NCBI GenBank assembly: GCA_024693065.1
Contig: JAILLP010000011.1
Location: forward strand, 202,087-266,086
Length of the DNA stretch: 64,000 nucleotides
Origin: Paludibacteraceae bacterium
Lineage (GTDB): Bacteria; Bacteroidota; Bacteroidia; Bacteroidales; Paludibacteraceae
Reading direction: 5' to 3'
The notes beneath the pieces were generated by a model that was not told the DNA's origin, did no database searches, and was given only the letters and a program-made list of their open reading frames with translations. The position numbers and the translations under genes were made by a program. The first letter of the stretch is position 1. Every line of letters starts with the position of its first letter. Positions 38,504 through 48,343 of this stretch are shown here, piece after piece.

Positions 38504-39840
38504 GAAAGCTTATAGAGAAGTTACAGGAAATATATAGGGTCAAGGATTTGAGACATCGAATCCTTGTCACCTTTTTATTTGTTTTGGTCTATCGTTTCGG
38601 CTCATTCGTTGTGTTGCCAGGCATAGATCCTAGTTCTTTGTCTAGTTTGAAAGACCAGACAGCGACTGGTTTGATGGGCCTCTTGGATATGTTCTCGGGA
38701 GGTGCCTTCTCCAACGCGTCGATTTTCGCGCTCGGTATCATGCCGTACATCTCGGCCTCTATCGTTGTGCAGTTGTTGACCATCGCTGTGCCTTCTTTCC
38801 AGAAAATGCAGAAGGATGGTGATAGCGGAAGGAAGAAGATGATTCAGATCACTCGTTACTTGACGGTGGCTATTCTCTTACTCCAGGGCCCTTCTTACTT
38901 GATGAACTTGTCTTACCAACTGAGGGAGGTAGGTTCCGCTTTGCCAGCAGGCTGGTGGTTCAAGGTGTATGCCACTATCATCCTCTGCGCAGGCAGTATG
39001 TTCGTCATGTGGTTGGGTGAGCGTATCACAGACAAGGGTGTCGGAAACGGTATTTCATTCATCATCTTGGTGGGTATCATCGCTCGTTTCCCTCATGCAG
39101 TTGTCGGAGAGTTCGCTTCTTGCTTGAACGAGAGTGGTGGTCTTATCAAATTGATCTTGGAGATCCTCGGACTGTTCGCAGTGTCTTGCGCCGCTATCCT
39201 TTTGGTGCAGGGTGTCAGGAAAGTTCCTGTGCAATACGCGAAGCAGATGTCAGGCATTCAACGTGTGGGTGGCGCTCGCCAATATATTCCTTTGAAGGTG
39301 AATGCCGCTAATGTGATGCCTATTATCTTCGCGCAGGCGATTATGTTCATCCCGTTGGCGCTTATGCCAGTGCTCGGGAATGGAGATGGTTCGGGTTCGT
39401 TCTTCTCTATGTGGCGTGATAACAACAGTTTGGTATACAACCTGATTTTTGCCGCGTTGATCATCGTCTTCACGTATTTCTATGTGGCGATCATCATCAA
39501 TCCAAACCAGATGGCAGAGGATATGAAACGTAACAACACGTTTATCCCGATGGTTAAGCCTGGTTCGGAAACGGCTGAGTATATCGATACTATCATGTCC
39601 CGCATCACGTTGCCTGGTGCTATCTTCTTGGCTATCTTGGCTGTGTTGCCAGCTATCGTTCGTCAGTTCGGTGTCACCACCCAATTCGCGCAGTTCTTCG
39701 GGGGAACTTCCCTGTTGATTGTCGTGGGTGTTGTGCTCGACACGTTGCAGCAGATCAACAGCCACTTGAAGATGAATGGTTACGACGATTTGTTGGAGTC
39801 CGGTCATTTCAAGGGCCGTTCCGGTGCTTCCGTTTACTAA
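38500..39840 (+). CDS. secY: Preprotein translocase subunit SecY
   Basis: LRHRILVTFLFVLVYRFGSFVVLPGID; GNGISFIILVGI. Confidence 0.98.
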   Translation: MRKLIEKLQEIYRVKDLRHRILVTFLFVLVYRFGSFVVLPGIDPSSLSSLKDQTATGLMGLLDMFSGGAFSNASIFALGIMPYISASIVVQLLTIAVPSFQKMQKDGDSGRKKMIQITRYLTVAILLLQGPSYLMNLSYQLREVGSALPAGWWFKVYATIILCAGSMFVMWLGERITDKGVGNGISFIILVGIIARFPHAVVGEFASCLNESGGLIKLILEILGLFAVSCAAILLVQGVRKVPVQYAKQMSGIQRVGGARQYIPLKVNAANVMPIIFAQAIMFIPLALMPVLGNGDGSGSFFSMWRDNNSLVYNLIFAALIIVFTYFYVAIIINPNQMAEDMKRNNTFIPMVKPGSETAEYIDTIMSRITLPGAIFLAILAVLPAIVRQFGVTTQFAQFFGGTSLLIVVGVVLDTLQQINSHLKMNGYDDLLESGHFKGRSGASVY

Positions 39841-39846
39841 CGGTCT

Positions 39847-40629
39847 ATGATATATCTTAAGACTGCCGAAGATATCGAGTTGATGAGGATAAGCAACAGG
39901 ATTGTTGCGATGACATTGGGTGAGATCGCCAAGGCGGTGAAGCCCGGGGTTACCACCTTACAACTCGATGCGCTGGCAGAGGATTTCATCCGCTCGCAGG
40001 GTGCTGTCCCTAGTTTCTTAGGATATGCGGGGTATCCGAATTCGATATGTACCTCCGTGAATGATCAGGTGGTGCATGCGATACCCTCCAAATATGTACT
40101 GAAGGAGGGGGATGTCGTTTCCGTGGACTGCGGAGCTCAGATAAATGGTTTCCATGGCGATTCTTGCTACACGTTCTGCGTGGGCGAGGTCTCCGAGGAG
40201 GTGAAGAGGCTGATGAAGACCACAAAAGAGTCTTTGATGATTGGAATCAGCAATGCGAAAGTTGGGAACCGTTTGGGAGATGTGAGTCATTCGATTCAGG
40301 AGCATTGCGAAGGAAAAGGATACTCTGTGGTTCGTGAGTTGACGGGCCATGGAATCGGACGGATGATGCACGAGGAGCCTCTGGTCCAGAATTATGGGCG
40401 TGCGAGGAGAGGCCTTCTGTTTAGGGAAGGCATCGTAATCGCGATCGAGCCCATCATCAATATGGGCAAGAGGGGTGTTTACTTGGAGAAGGATGGATGG
40501 ACAGTGCGTACTGCCGATGGTTTACCTTCCGCTCATTTCGAGCATACGGTTGCGATAGGTACAGATGGTCCCGATATTCTTTCTTCTTTTGAATATGTCG
40601 AACAAATATTAGGTACTAACGCATTATAG
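39847..40629 (+). CDS. map: Type I methionyl aminopeptidase
   Basis: [60 protein letters not shown]. Confidence 0.97.
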   Translation: MIYLKTAEDIELMRISNRIVAMTLGEIAKAVKPGVTTLQLDALAEDFIRSQGAVPSFLGYAGYPNSICTSVNDQVVHAIPSKYVLKEGDVVSVDCGAQINGFHGDSCYTFCVGEVSEEVKRLMKTTKESLMIGISNAKVGNRLGDVSHSIQEHCEGKGYSVVRELTGHGIGRMMHEEPLVQNYGRARRGLLFREGIVIAIEPIINMGKRGVYLEKDGWTVRTADGLPSAHFEHTVAIGTDGPDILSSFEYVEQILGTNAL

Positions 40630-40633
40630 TTGG

Positions 40634-40852
40634 ATGGCAAAACAGGCTGCTATAGAACAGGATGGAACGATCGTCGAGGCATTGTCCAATGCGATGTTCC
40701 GCGTAGAGTTGGAGAACGGGCATGAGATCACGGCCCATATCTCCGGGAAGATGAGGATGCACTACATCAAAATTCTTCCAGGTGACAAGGTGAGAGTAGA
40801 GATGTCCCCGTATGATTTGTCCAAGGGACGAATTGCTTTTAGATACAAATAG
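40634..40852 (+). CDS. infA: Translation initiation factor IF-1
   Basis: [72 protein letters not shown]. Confidence 0.98.
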   Translation: MAKQAAIEQDGTIVEALSNAMFRVELENGHEITAHISGKMRMHYIKILPGDKVRVEMSPYDLSKGRIAFRYK

Positions 40853-40868
40853 AAAAAATAATTGAGAT

Positions 40869-40985
40869 ATGAAAGTTAGAGCTTCTTTAAAAAAACGTAC
40901 TCCTGAGTGCAAGATTGTCAGGAGAAAAGGGCGTTTGTATGTGATTAACAAAAAAAATCCTAAGTATAAACAACGTCAAGGATAA
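40869..40985 (+). CDS. rpmJ: 50S ribosomal protein L36 (38 aa, not in ORF track; zinc-ligand-depleted form)
   Basis: Hand translation [38 protein letters not shown]. Confidence 0.96.
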   Translation: MKVRASLKKRTPECKIVRRKGRLYVINKKNPKYKQRQG

Positions 40986-41015
40986 TTTTTTATACTTTTG
41001 CAAAAAAATTAGTTT

Positions 41016-41396
41016 ATGGCTATAAGAATTGTCGGTGTAGATTTGCCACAGAACAAAAGGGGCGAAATCGGTTTGACCTATATTTATGGTATAGGCCGTA
41101 GTAGTGCGAACAAAATCTTAGCACAAGCTGGTGTTGACAAGAACATCAAGGTAAAGGACTGGAACGATGAGCAGGCATCCAAGATTCGTGAGATTATTGG
41201 AACCCAATTCAAAGTTGAGGGAGACCTTCGTTCAGAAGTGCAACTGAACATCAAGCGATTGATGGATATAGGTTGCTACAGAGGAATCCGTCATCGTTTG
41301 GGATTGCCGTTGCGCGGACAGAGCACTAAGAACAATGCTCGTACTCGTAAGGGTAAGAAGAAAACAGTTGCAAACAAGAAGAAGGCGACTAAGTAA
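41016..41396 (+). CDS. rpsM: 30S ribosomal protein S13
   Basis: [35 protein letters not shown]. Confidence 0.98.
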   Translation: MAIRIVGVDLPQNKRGEIGLTYIYGIGRSSANKILAQAGVDKNIKVKDWNDEQASKIREIIGTQFKVEGDLRSEVQLNIKRLMDIGCYRGIRHRLGLPLRGQSTKNNARTRKGKKKTVANKKKATK

Positions 41397-41428
41397 TAGT
41401 TAGCGAACGCTATTTAATATTTAAAGAT

Positions 41429-41818
41429 ATGGCAAAAAAAGCAGTAGCAACCAAAAAAAGAGTAGTAAAAGTTGACGCTAATGGACAATTGCATGTCCAC
41501 TCATCTTTCAACAACATCATTGTTTCTTTGTCTAACGCTGAAGGTCAGGTGATCTCTTGGTCTTCCGCTGGTAAGATGGGATTCAGGGGTTCAAAGAAGA
41601 ACACTCCGTACGCTGCACAAATGGCTGCGCAGGATTGCGCTAAGGTAGCATACGACCTCGGTTTGAGAAAGGTGAAGGCTTATGTGAAGGGTCCAGGTAA
41701 TGGCCGTGAGTCCGCGATCAGAACTGTGCATGGCGCAGGTATCGAGGTGACGGAGATTATCGACGTAACACCACTACCACACAACGGTTGTCGACCACCT
41801 AAGAAACGTAGAGTATAA
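41429..41818 (+). CDS. rpsK: 30S ribosomal protein S11
   Basis: [44 protein letters not shown]. Confidence 0.98.
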   Translation: MAKKAVATKKRVVKVDANGQLHVHSSFNNIIVSLSNAEGQVISWSSAGKMGFRGSKKNTPYAAQMAAQDCAKVAYDLGLRKVKAYVKGPGNGRESAIRTVHGAGIEVTEIIDVTPLPHNGCRPPKKRRV

Positions 41819-41929
41819 AAAATACAGTATTATAACAACTTTCGAATCTCGCATTGTGATAATTGCATTTTAAACCTCTCTGCAATTGCGGCTGCACGGT
41901 TCAAGGTTTGGAAATAAACAGTAATTAAA

Positions 41930-42535
41930 ATGGCTAGATACATAGGTCCAAAAACTAAGATTGCGCGTCGTTTCGGTGAACCGATTTTCGGTCCAGACAA
42001 GATTTTGGCTAAGAGAAACTTCCCACCGGGACAACATGGCGTAAACAGAAGAAAGAAGTCATCTGAGTACGGTATTCAGTTGGCAGAAAAGCAAAAGGCT
42101 AAATACACTTACGGCGTTCTCGAGAGACAGTTCCGTAACCTCTTCGAGGCAGCTAACCGTTCCAAGGGTATCACCGGTGAGGTGCTTTTGCAACTCCTCG
42201 AGTCTAGGCTCGACAACGTTGTTTTCCGTTTGGGTATCGCTCCGACTCGTGCGGCAGCGCGCCAATTGGTTTCTCACAAGCATATCGTTGTTGACGGTGA
42301 GGTGGTTAACATCCCTTCTTTCTCCGTTAAGCCGGGTCAAATCGTAGGTGTTCGCGAGAAATCCAAGTCTTTGGAAACGATCGTAAATTCTTTGTCAGGA
42401 TTCAACCACAGCAAGTATCCTTGGTTGGAATGGGACGCTCCTGCTTCTGCAGGTAAGTTCCTCCACCTGCCGGAACGTGCGGACATCCCTGAGAATATCA
42501 AAGAACAATTGATCGTCGAACTTTACTCTAAATAA
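41930..42535 (+). CDS. rpsD: 30S ribosomal protein S4
   Basis: [37 protein letters not shown]. Confidence 0.98.
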   Translation: MARYIGPKTKIARRFGEPIFGPDKILAKRNFPPGQHGVNRRKKSSEYGIQLAEKQKAKYTYGVLERQFRNLFEAANRSKGITGEVLLQLLESRLDNVVFRLGIAPTRAAARQLVSHKHIVVDGEVVNIPSFSVKPGQIVGVREKSKSLETIVNSLSGFNHSKYPWLEWDAPASAGKFLHLPERADIPENIKEQLIVELYSK

Positions 42536-42545
42536 TAATTGATTC

Positions 42546-43538
42546 ATGGCTATATTAGCGTTTCAAAAACCTGACAAGGTTATAATGTTGGAGGCGGACA
42601 ATTTCCACGGGAAGTTCGAATTCCGTCCTCTTGAGCCTGGTTACGGTATTACCATCGGTAATGCCCTCAGACGCATTCTCCTTTCTTCGTTGGAGGGTTT
42701 CGCAATCACTTCAATCAAGATCGATGGCGTTGACCATGAATTCTCTGTGATTCCAGGCGTGATGGAAGATGTCACTAACGTCATCCTCAACTTGAAACAA
42801 GTACGTTTCAAACAGAAAGTGAGCGAGATTGAGAATGAGAAGGTCTCTATTAACGTTTCCGGTACTGAGGTGTTCAAAGCTGGCGATATAGCTAAGAGTT
42901 TGACTGGTTTCGACGTTCTTAACAAGGATTTTGTCATCTGTCGTCTGGATCCTTCCGCTTCCTTCACCATCGAACTGACGATCGGTAAGGGCCGCGGTTA
43001 TGTCCCTGCCGACGAGAACAAGATTCCGGGTTCTGAAATCGGGGTCATCGCGATTGACTCTATCTATACTCCTATCCGTAATGTCAAATATGCGGTTGAA
43101 AACTACCGCGTCGAGCAGAAAACTGACTTCGAGAAGCTCGTGATCGAAATCGATACCGATGGTTCCATCCATCCGAAAGACGCCTTGAAGGAGGCCGCCA
43201 AGATTTTGATCCAACACTTCCTCTTGTTCTCTGACGAGAAGATCTCCCTTGACACGACGGATGAAGGTTCGAATGACGACTTCGATGAGGAAGTTCTTCA
43301 CATGCGTCAACTGCTCAAGTCTAAGCTGGTCGATATGGATCTTTCCGTTCGCGCGCTTAACTGCTTGAAGGCCGCTGACGTCGAGACATTGGGCGAATTG
43401 GTTGTCTTCAACAAGAACGACTTACTTAAGTTCAGAAACTTCGGTAAGAAGTCTTTGACCGAGCTCGACCAACTCTTGGATACTTTGAACCTTTCGTTCG
43501 GTATGGATATTTCTAAGTATAAATTGGATAAAGAATAA
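42546..43538 (+). CDS. rpoA: RNA polymerase subunit alpha
   Basis: [41 protein letters not shown]. Confidence 0.98.
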   Translation: MAILAFQKPDKVIMLEADNFHGKFEFRPLEPGYGITIGNALRRILLSSLEGFAITSIKIDGVDHEFSVIPGVMEDVTNVILNLKQVRFKQKVSEIENEKVSINVSGTEVFKAGDIAKSLTGFDVLNKDFVICRLDPSASFTIELTIGKGRGYVPADENKIPGSEIGVIAIDSIYTPIRNVKYAVENYRVEQKTDFEKLVIEIDTDGSIHPKDALKEAAKILIQHFLLFSDEKISLDTTDEGSNDDFDEEVLHMRQLLKSKLVDMDLSVRALNCLKAADVETLGELVVFNKNDLLKFRNFGKKSLTELDQLLDTLNLSFGMDISKYKLDKE

Positions 43539-43543
43539 GTAAA

Positions 43544-44041
43544 ATGAGACACAATAAAAAATTCAACCATCTTGGTAGACAAAAGGGACACAGAGAGTCT
43601 CTGTTGGCTAACTTGGCCATCTCTTTGATCGAACACAAGAGAATCACGACGACTACCGCTAAGGCGAAGGAGTTGAGAAAGTACATCGAGCCATTGTTGA
43701 CGAGGGCTAAGGATAAGGACGAGGCTAAGTTGATGAACAACTACAGGGTTGTTTTCAGCTATCTCCAAAACAAGAAGGCTGTCACTGAGTTGTTCAAGGT
43801 AATCGGTGAGAAGATCGCTGACCGCCCAGGTGGTTACACTCGTATCATCAAGACTGGTTTCCGCGCTAACGACGCAGCTGAAATGTGCTTCATCGAGTTG
43901 GTGGACTTCAACGAGAAGATGTTGAAGGATTCTACTCCTAAGAAGGCTACGAAGACCCGTCGTTCCAGAAAGAAGGCTCAACCTGCAGTGGAAGCTCCTG
44001 CCGCTGAGTCTACTGAGGTCGCTACAACTGAGGCTGAATAA
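43544..44041 (+). CDS. rplQ: 50S ribosomal protein L17
   Basis: [45 protein letters not shown]. Confidence 0.98.
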   Translation: MRHNKKFNHLGRQKGHRESLLANLAISLIEHKRITTTTAKAKELRKYIEPLLTRAKDKDEAKLMNNYRVVFSYLQNKKAVTELFKVIGEKIADRPGGYTRIIKTGFRANDAAEMCFIELVDFNEKMLKDSTPKKATKTRRSRKKAQPAVEAPAAESTEVATTEAE

Positions 44042-44057
44042 GATTTCTTCAGTATAT

Positions 44058-44091
44058 GAAAAGCCGCATCCTAACCCGATGCGGCTTTTTT
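44058..44091 (+). terminator. Terminator of the ribosomal superoperon
   Basis: AAAAGCCGCATC-ctaaccc-GATGCGGCTTTTTT. Confidence 0.92.
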
Positions 44092-44197
44092 GTTCAATTC
44101 GGGGACCGCGCCTTGCCTCCCTATTCTTTTTTTTGTATCTTTCATGAAATTTCGGTGGGCCTTTATGACCTCACTATCAACCTAAATTCTTTTTTGT

Positions 44198-44908
44198 ATG
44201 GCAAAGTTTAAAAGAGTCTTATTGAAGCTTAGTGGCGAGTCGCTGATGGGCGAAAAAGGGTATGGTATCGACGAGAATAGACTGGGCGAATATGCCGCCC
44301 AAATCAAGGAAATAGCTGACATGGGCGTCCAACTGGGCATCGTCATCGGCGGTGGTAACATCTTCCGTGGCTTGTCTGGCTCGAAAAAGGGCTTCGACCG
44401 TGTGAAGGGCGACCAGATGGGTATGCTCGCCACGACGATCAACGCATTGGCCCTCTGCTCGGCTCTGACGGCCGCTGGCGCGAAGTGCAAGGTGCTGACC
44501 GCTATCCGCATGGAGCCTATCGGCGAGTTCTATACCAAGGATAAGGCCCTCGAACTCCTCAATGCGGGCTATATCACGATCTTCGCCGCTGGTACGGGCT
44601 GCCCTTACTTCACCACCGATACGGGCTCTTCCCTCCGTGGCATCGAGATCGAGGCGGACGCCATGTTCAAGGGCACGCGCGTGGACGGTATCTACACCGC
44701 CGACCCGGAGAAGGATCCTTCCGCCACGAAGTTCGACGATATCTCCTACGACGAGATCCTCGTGCGTAACCTGAAGGTCATGGACCTCTCCGCTACGGTG
44801 ATGTGCCGCGACAACGGTCTCCCTATCGTGGTATTCAACATGGATAAACCGGGCAACCTGAAACGTGTGATCGCCGGCGAGAACATCGGTACCTACGTGC
44901 ATCCGTGA
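44198..44908 (+). CDS. pyrH: UMP kinase
   Basis: KRVLLKLSGESLMGEKGYGID; IVIGGGNIFRG; DQMGMLATTINAL. Confidence 0.97.
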   Translation: MAKFKRVLLKLSGESLMGEKGYGIDENRLGEYAAQIKEIADMGVQLGIVIGGGNIFRGLSGSKKGFDRVKGDQMGMLATTINALALCSALTAAGAKCKVLTAIRMEPIGEFYTKDKALELLNAGYITIFAAGTGCPYFTTDTGSSLRGIEIEADAMFKGTRVDGIYTADPEKDPSATKFDDISYDEILVRNLKVMDLSATVMCRDNGLPIVVFNMDKPGNLKRVIAGENIGTYVHP

Positions 44909-44931
44909 TGTGCTTTTGGGGCGAAACTATT

Positions 44932-44959
44932 AAAGCGGGGTTGGGTCTCCGCTTTTTTT
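44932..44959 (+). terminator. Terminator after pyrH
   Basis: AAAGCGG...CCGCTTTTTTT. Confidence 0.75.
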
Positions 44960-44987
44960 GTTTTCGAACAGAGCCTCTTAGATTTAC

Positions 44988-45210
44988 TATTTGACGATTT
45001 ACGATTTACCCTTGGGGATTTACTATTTGACGATTTACTATTTACTATTTGGGGGCGATTGGCTGTTGGGACGGTTTGCGATTTACCCTCTGGGATTTAC
45101 TATTTGACCATTTACAATTTACTATTTTGGGGTAGCGATTGGCTGTTGGGACGGTTTGCGATTTACCCTCTGGGATTTACTATTTGACTATTTACAATTT
45201 ACTATTTTTT
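44988..45210. repeat. Tandem imperfect repeat built from GATTTACTATTTGAC-like words; two full 80-bp units starting at 45056 and 45136
   Basis: cgattggctgttgggacggtttgcgatttaccctctgggatttactatttga(c)... repeated with an 80-bp offset. Confidence 0.85.
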
Positions 45211-45265
45211 GCGGTCTCGCGATTATTGTTATCTTTGTCTTAGACTATGTCATAATGAGGAGTAT

Positions 45266-46336
45266 ATGAAGAGAAGTGCTGTTTTATTGTTTTTGTTGAT
45301 GCTCTCCTGCTTCACGATGGGTGCGGAGGAGGTGAGTGAGCCTGTCAATGTCCCTAAAGAGTATTCGAAGGATATTGATGCGCTGGCGAAGTATATCAAA
45401 GAGAATTGCCGTGACACGCGCCAGATGCTTTGGACGCTGCAGAACTGGTTGTCGGAGAACGTCATGTATGATCTCTCCGTGACGGATGTCCAGACTAAGT
45501 ACAATACTGAGGACCTGGCCAACTGGACTTTGCGCAACAGGAAGGGCGTGTGCGCCAACTACTCGAGCCTCTTTTCCGAGGTCTCCAACAGGATGGGCAT
45601 CCCCATGTTCATCATTGAGGGTTATACGACGAAAGACAATATCGTGGGGGAGGGTGGTCATGCGTGGTGCGCCTGCATCATCGACAGCGTCCCTTATATG
45701 TTCGACCCGACCTGGTGCAGCGGATATTTCGAGCCGGGGAATCCCCGTGCCTACCACCCGCGCCTGGAAAATAAATTCTTCATGGTCTCTCCGGATAGCC
45801 TGAAGGAGAGCCATGTCCCTTACGACCCGCTGATGCGCCTGGGGGCGGGGGTGTCGCAGGACCTGACCTCGGGGGATACGATGAACCCGCCTGCCGTGGA
45901 TGGTACGGGCTGGTTGGACTCGCTGACCGCTTATTTCCGGTTGGACTCCCTCGAACAGAAAAAGGCCCTCTACGAGAGGCTCGTCCGCAACGGGGACGGC
46001 AATAAGCTGGCGGTCAAGTATAAGGAGAACGTGAAACACTACATCGACGCGTATACGTTGGAGGAACAGCAACATAGGTGCGAACGGATCATCTACCAAA
46101 TCAGTGACCTGCACAACCGCATCGTGGACCTCAACTTCGTGAGCCCGGGTGCGGAACGCTCGATGCAGAATAAAATCGAGGAGATCAGGGCTGAGCTGAA
46201 CGATGCCATGTCGCGGACGAAGACTGTGACGACACCGGTGCTCGCCAAACCTACAAAGGAGATCCGCGCGTATATCCTGGACTTCCTCAGGAAAGTGGAT
46301 AAGTGCGAATCCATGCTGAAAAAGAAAAAGAAGTGA
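45266..46336 (+). CDS. Secreted transglutaminase-like domain protein (start corrected from 45209)
   Basis: Signal peptide MKRSAVLLFLLMLSCFTMGA; NRKGVCANYSSLFSEVSNRMGIPMFIIEGYT...GGHAWCACIIDSVPYMFDPTW (Cys-His-Asp). Confidence 0.88.
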   Translation: MKRSAVLLFLLMLSCFTMGAEEVSEPVNVPKEYSKDIDALAKYIKENCRDTRQMLWTLQNWLSENVMYDLSVTDVQTKYNTEDLANWTLRNRKGVCANYSSLFSEVSNRMGIPMFIIEGYTTKDNIVGEGGHAWCACIIDSVPYMFDPTWCSGYFEPGNPRAYHPRLENKFFMVSPDSLKESHVPYDPLMRLGAGVSQDLTSGDTMNPPAVDGTGWLDSLTAYFRLDSLEQKKALYERLVRNGDGNKLAVKYKENVKHYIDAYTLEEQQHRCERIIYQISDLHNRIVDLNFVSPGAERSMQNKIEEIRAELNDAMSRTKTVTTPVLAKPTKEIRAYILDFLRKVDKCESMLKKKKK

Positions 46337-46441
46337 ATCGTGCGGATACGTACGGTTCATGGTCCCGGTGGGTATGCGTTTTGCCGCATGCGCCCGTTGG
46401 TTTTTCCCCGAATCTTTTTATCTTTGTGAAAACGGATGATT

Positions 46442-47353
46442 ATGTTGAAGTTGACTAAACGCCAAAATGGCATCATTCTCGCTTTGCTGGGTGCGACGCT
46501 CTATGCGGTGAACGCTCCTTTCTCGAAGATTGTGCTAGATTACCTTCCGCCCATCTTGACGGCGGGTCTTCTCTATCTAGGGTCGGGTCTGGGCATGTTG
46601 GCGATCGCTTCGTTCAGGAGCCGCCACGGCATGGATGACATGGAGAAGAAGCTGGACCGTAAGGAGTGGCCCTACGTCCTTGCGATGATCGTTTTGGATA
46701 TCGTGGGACCGATCTGCCTCATGGTGGGCTTGCAGAAGACCACGGCGGCGAACGCTTCCCTGCTGAGCGATTTCGAGATTGTGGCGACCGCCATCCTCGC
46801 GTGGCTCTTCTTCCAGGAACGCATCTCCAAGCGGCTTTGGGTGGGCATCGCCTTCGTGACGCTCTCTTGTTGCGTGCTCTCCTGCGAGGATATGGATAGC
46901 CTGCGCTTCTCTTCCGGCTCCTTGTACGTTATCTTGGCAGCTTTCTGCTGGGGCTTGGACAATAACTGCACCCGACGGATCGCCTCGAAGGACCCGATGC
47001 AGATTGTCCTCATGAAGGGCATCTTTTCGGGGGTCGGCATGCTCCTGATCGGTTTCCTCATCGGGGAGACCATAGAGGTCATTTGGCCCATCTTCGCGGC
47101 GATGGCCATCGGACTTGTCTCGTACGGCTTGAGTGTCTTCGTCGACATCTATGCGCAACGGTCGTTGGGCGCCGCCCGTACGAGCGCCTACTATGCGGTC
47201 GCGCCCTTCATCGGTACGGGTCTCTCGCTGCTGATCTTCCAGCAGACGCCGCCCCACACCTATTGGGTGGGACTAGCCCTGATGGCGGTGGGCGCTTGGC
47301 TATGCGCCAAGGATTCTTTCGACGATAAACTAAATATGTTAAATGATAATTGA
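46442..47353 (+). CDS. EamA/DMT family transporter (ORF opens at 46436)
   Basis: Ten-TM pattern; NGIILALLGATLYAVNAPFSKIVLDYLPP; internal duplication typical of EamA. Confidence 0.92.
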   Translation: MLKLTKRQNGIILALLGATLYAVNAPFSKIVLDYLPPILTAGLLYLGSGLGMLAIASFRSRHGMDDMEKKLDRKEWPYVLAMIVLDIVGPICLMVGLQKTTAANASLLSDFEIVATAILAWLFFQERISKRLWVGIAFVTLSCCVLSCEDMDSLRFSSGSLYVILAAFCWGLDNNCTRRIASKDPMQIVLMKGIFSGVGMLLIGFLIGETIEVIWPIFAAMAIGLVSYGLSVFVDIYAQRSLGAARTSAYYAVAPFIGTGLSLLIFQQTPPHTYWVGLALMAVGAWLCAKDSFDDKLNMLNDN

Positions 47354-47359
47354 TTGAAT

Positions 47360-47728
47360 ATGGGTTTGATAGATTCTATACTCGGTAAGGCGAGTGAGGT
47401 GGACGAAAAGAAGATCAGAAGTGATTTCGAGAATGTCCTTTTGGAGAATGAAACGGTGGAAACGGCTTTCGCGGTCTCCCGCCAATGTCTGTTGTTCACG
47501 GACAAACGAATGATTTTCATGGATGTGCAGGGGCTCATCAAGTCGGAGAATGCCTTCACCTCTGTTCCGTACCGAAGCGTCGTCACCTTTTCCGCGAACT
47601 TCGCGAAGCCATGCACGCTGACGATCTATCTGGTCGGCAGGGAGAAACCTTTCGTGTTCGAGTTCGGCCGCGAATCGGGGCTGGAGACGGCGCAGATGTT
47701 GTTGGCGGCACACGTGGGACAATTATGA
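47360..47728 (+). CDS. PH-domain-like protein (bacterial PH domain, YozO/PF08000-like)
   Basis: VETAFAVSRQCLLFTDKRMIFMDVQGLIKSENAFTSVPYRSVVTFSA. Confidence 0.8.
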   Translation: MGLIDSILGKASEVDEKKIRSDFENVLLENETVETAFAVSRQCLLFTDKRMIFMDVQGLIKSENAFTSVPYRSVVTFSANFAKPCTLTIYLVGREKPFVFEFGRESGLETAQMLLAAHVGQL

Positions 47729-47752
47729 ATTAAGAATTAAGAATTAAGAATT
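47727..47752. repeat. GAATTAAGAATTAAGAATTAAGAATT microrepeat
   Basis: Same sequence as 25821-25846. Confidence 0.8.
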
Positions 47753-47806
47753 TTGAAACGTTAGTTCGACGAAGTCAATTTTGAAACGTTAGTTCGACGT
47801 AGTCAA
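47751..47806. repeat. 28-bp tandem repeat x2 (TTTTGAAACGTTAGTTCGACGWAGTCAA)
   Basis: Two units differing at one base (GACGAAG/GACGTAG). Confidence 0.85.
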
Positions 47807-47824
47807 TTAAAAATTTTTGGGAGG

Positions 47825-47942
47825 TGCATCCCTACATGATTCGCACGACCTAAGCCCTGGAAGGGCGACATCCCCCAGGCAGGGGTGTAAACCCCTGTGC
47901 ACGAAACGGCGGGTGCGGATATAGCCCTGAAAGGGCGACACA
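47825..47942 (-). repeat. Dispersed intergenic repeat element, inverted copy
   Basis: Reverse complement (GTGTCGCCCTTTCAGGGCTAT...ACAGGGGTTTACACCCCTGC...AGGTCGTGCG) matches 57367-57485. Confidence 0.8.
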
Positions 47943-48343
47943 TGATAATTATGAATTTTAAATTATGAATTGTAGGGGCGAATAACATTCGCCCCTTTTC
48001 ATTTGTTATGAATTATGCGCATCCCTACATGATGCGCCCACCCTTCGTTATTGCCCTAATTCATGGTATTGTCCCTCCCATTCTCATTGACATTAAATAA
48101 GAAATAACAAACAAACGAATTATATATTTAAATAATTCCCTGTATTTAAAGTATTTCTGCTAACTTTCTTATTCTTTTTGTAAAGTGTTTCCCATGATTG
48201 GCGGTTGATACCGCCGATGATAGGAAATGTGGGTTTATTGAAACTATAAATATGTGAATGGACGTGAATTGCTTTTCTATGGTATTGGATCATCGCCCCA
48301 TCGCTATGGCTTGGCATTAGTGTAGAATAAAAAATTACAGCTT

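Noticed and set aside
45284-46360. 358-aa minus-strand ORF opposite the transglutaminase-like gene
   Set aside because: Antisense artefact of GC-rich codon bias; sense strand has signal peptide and catalytic motifs.
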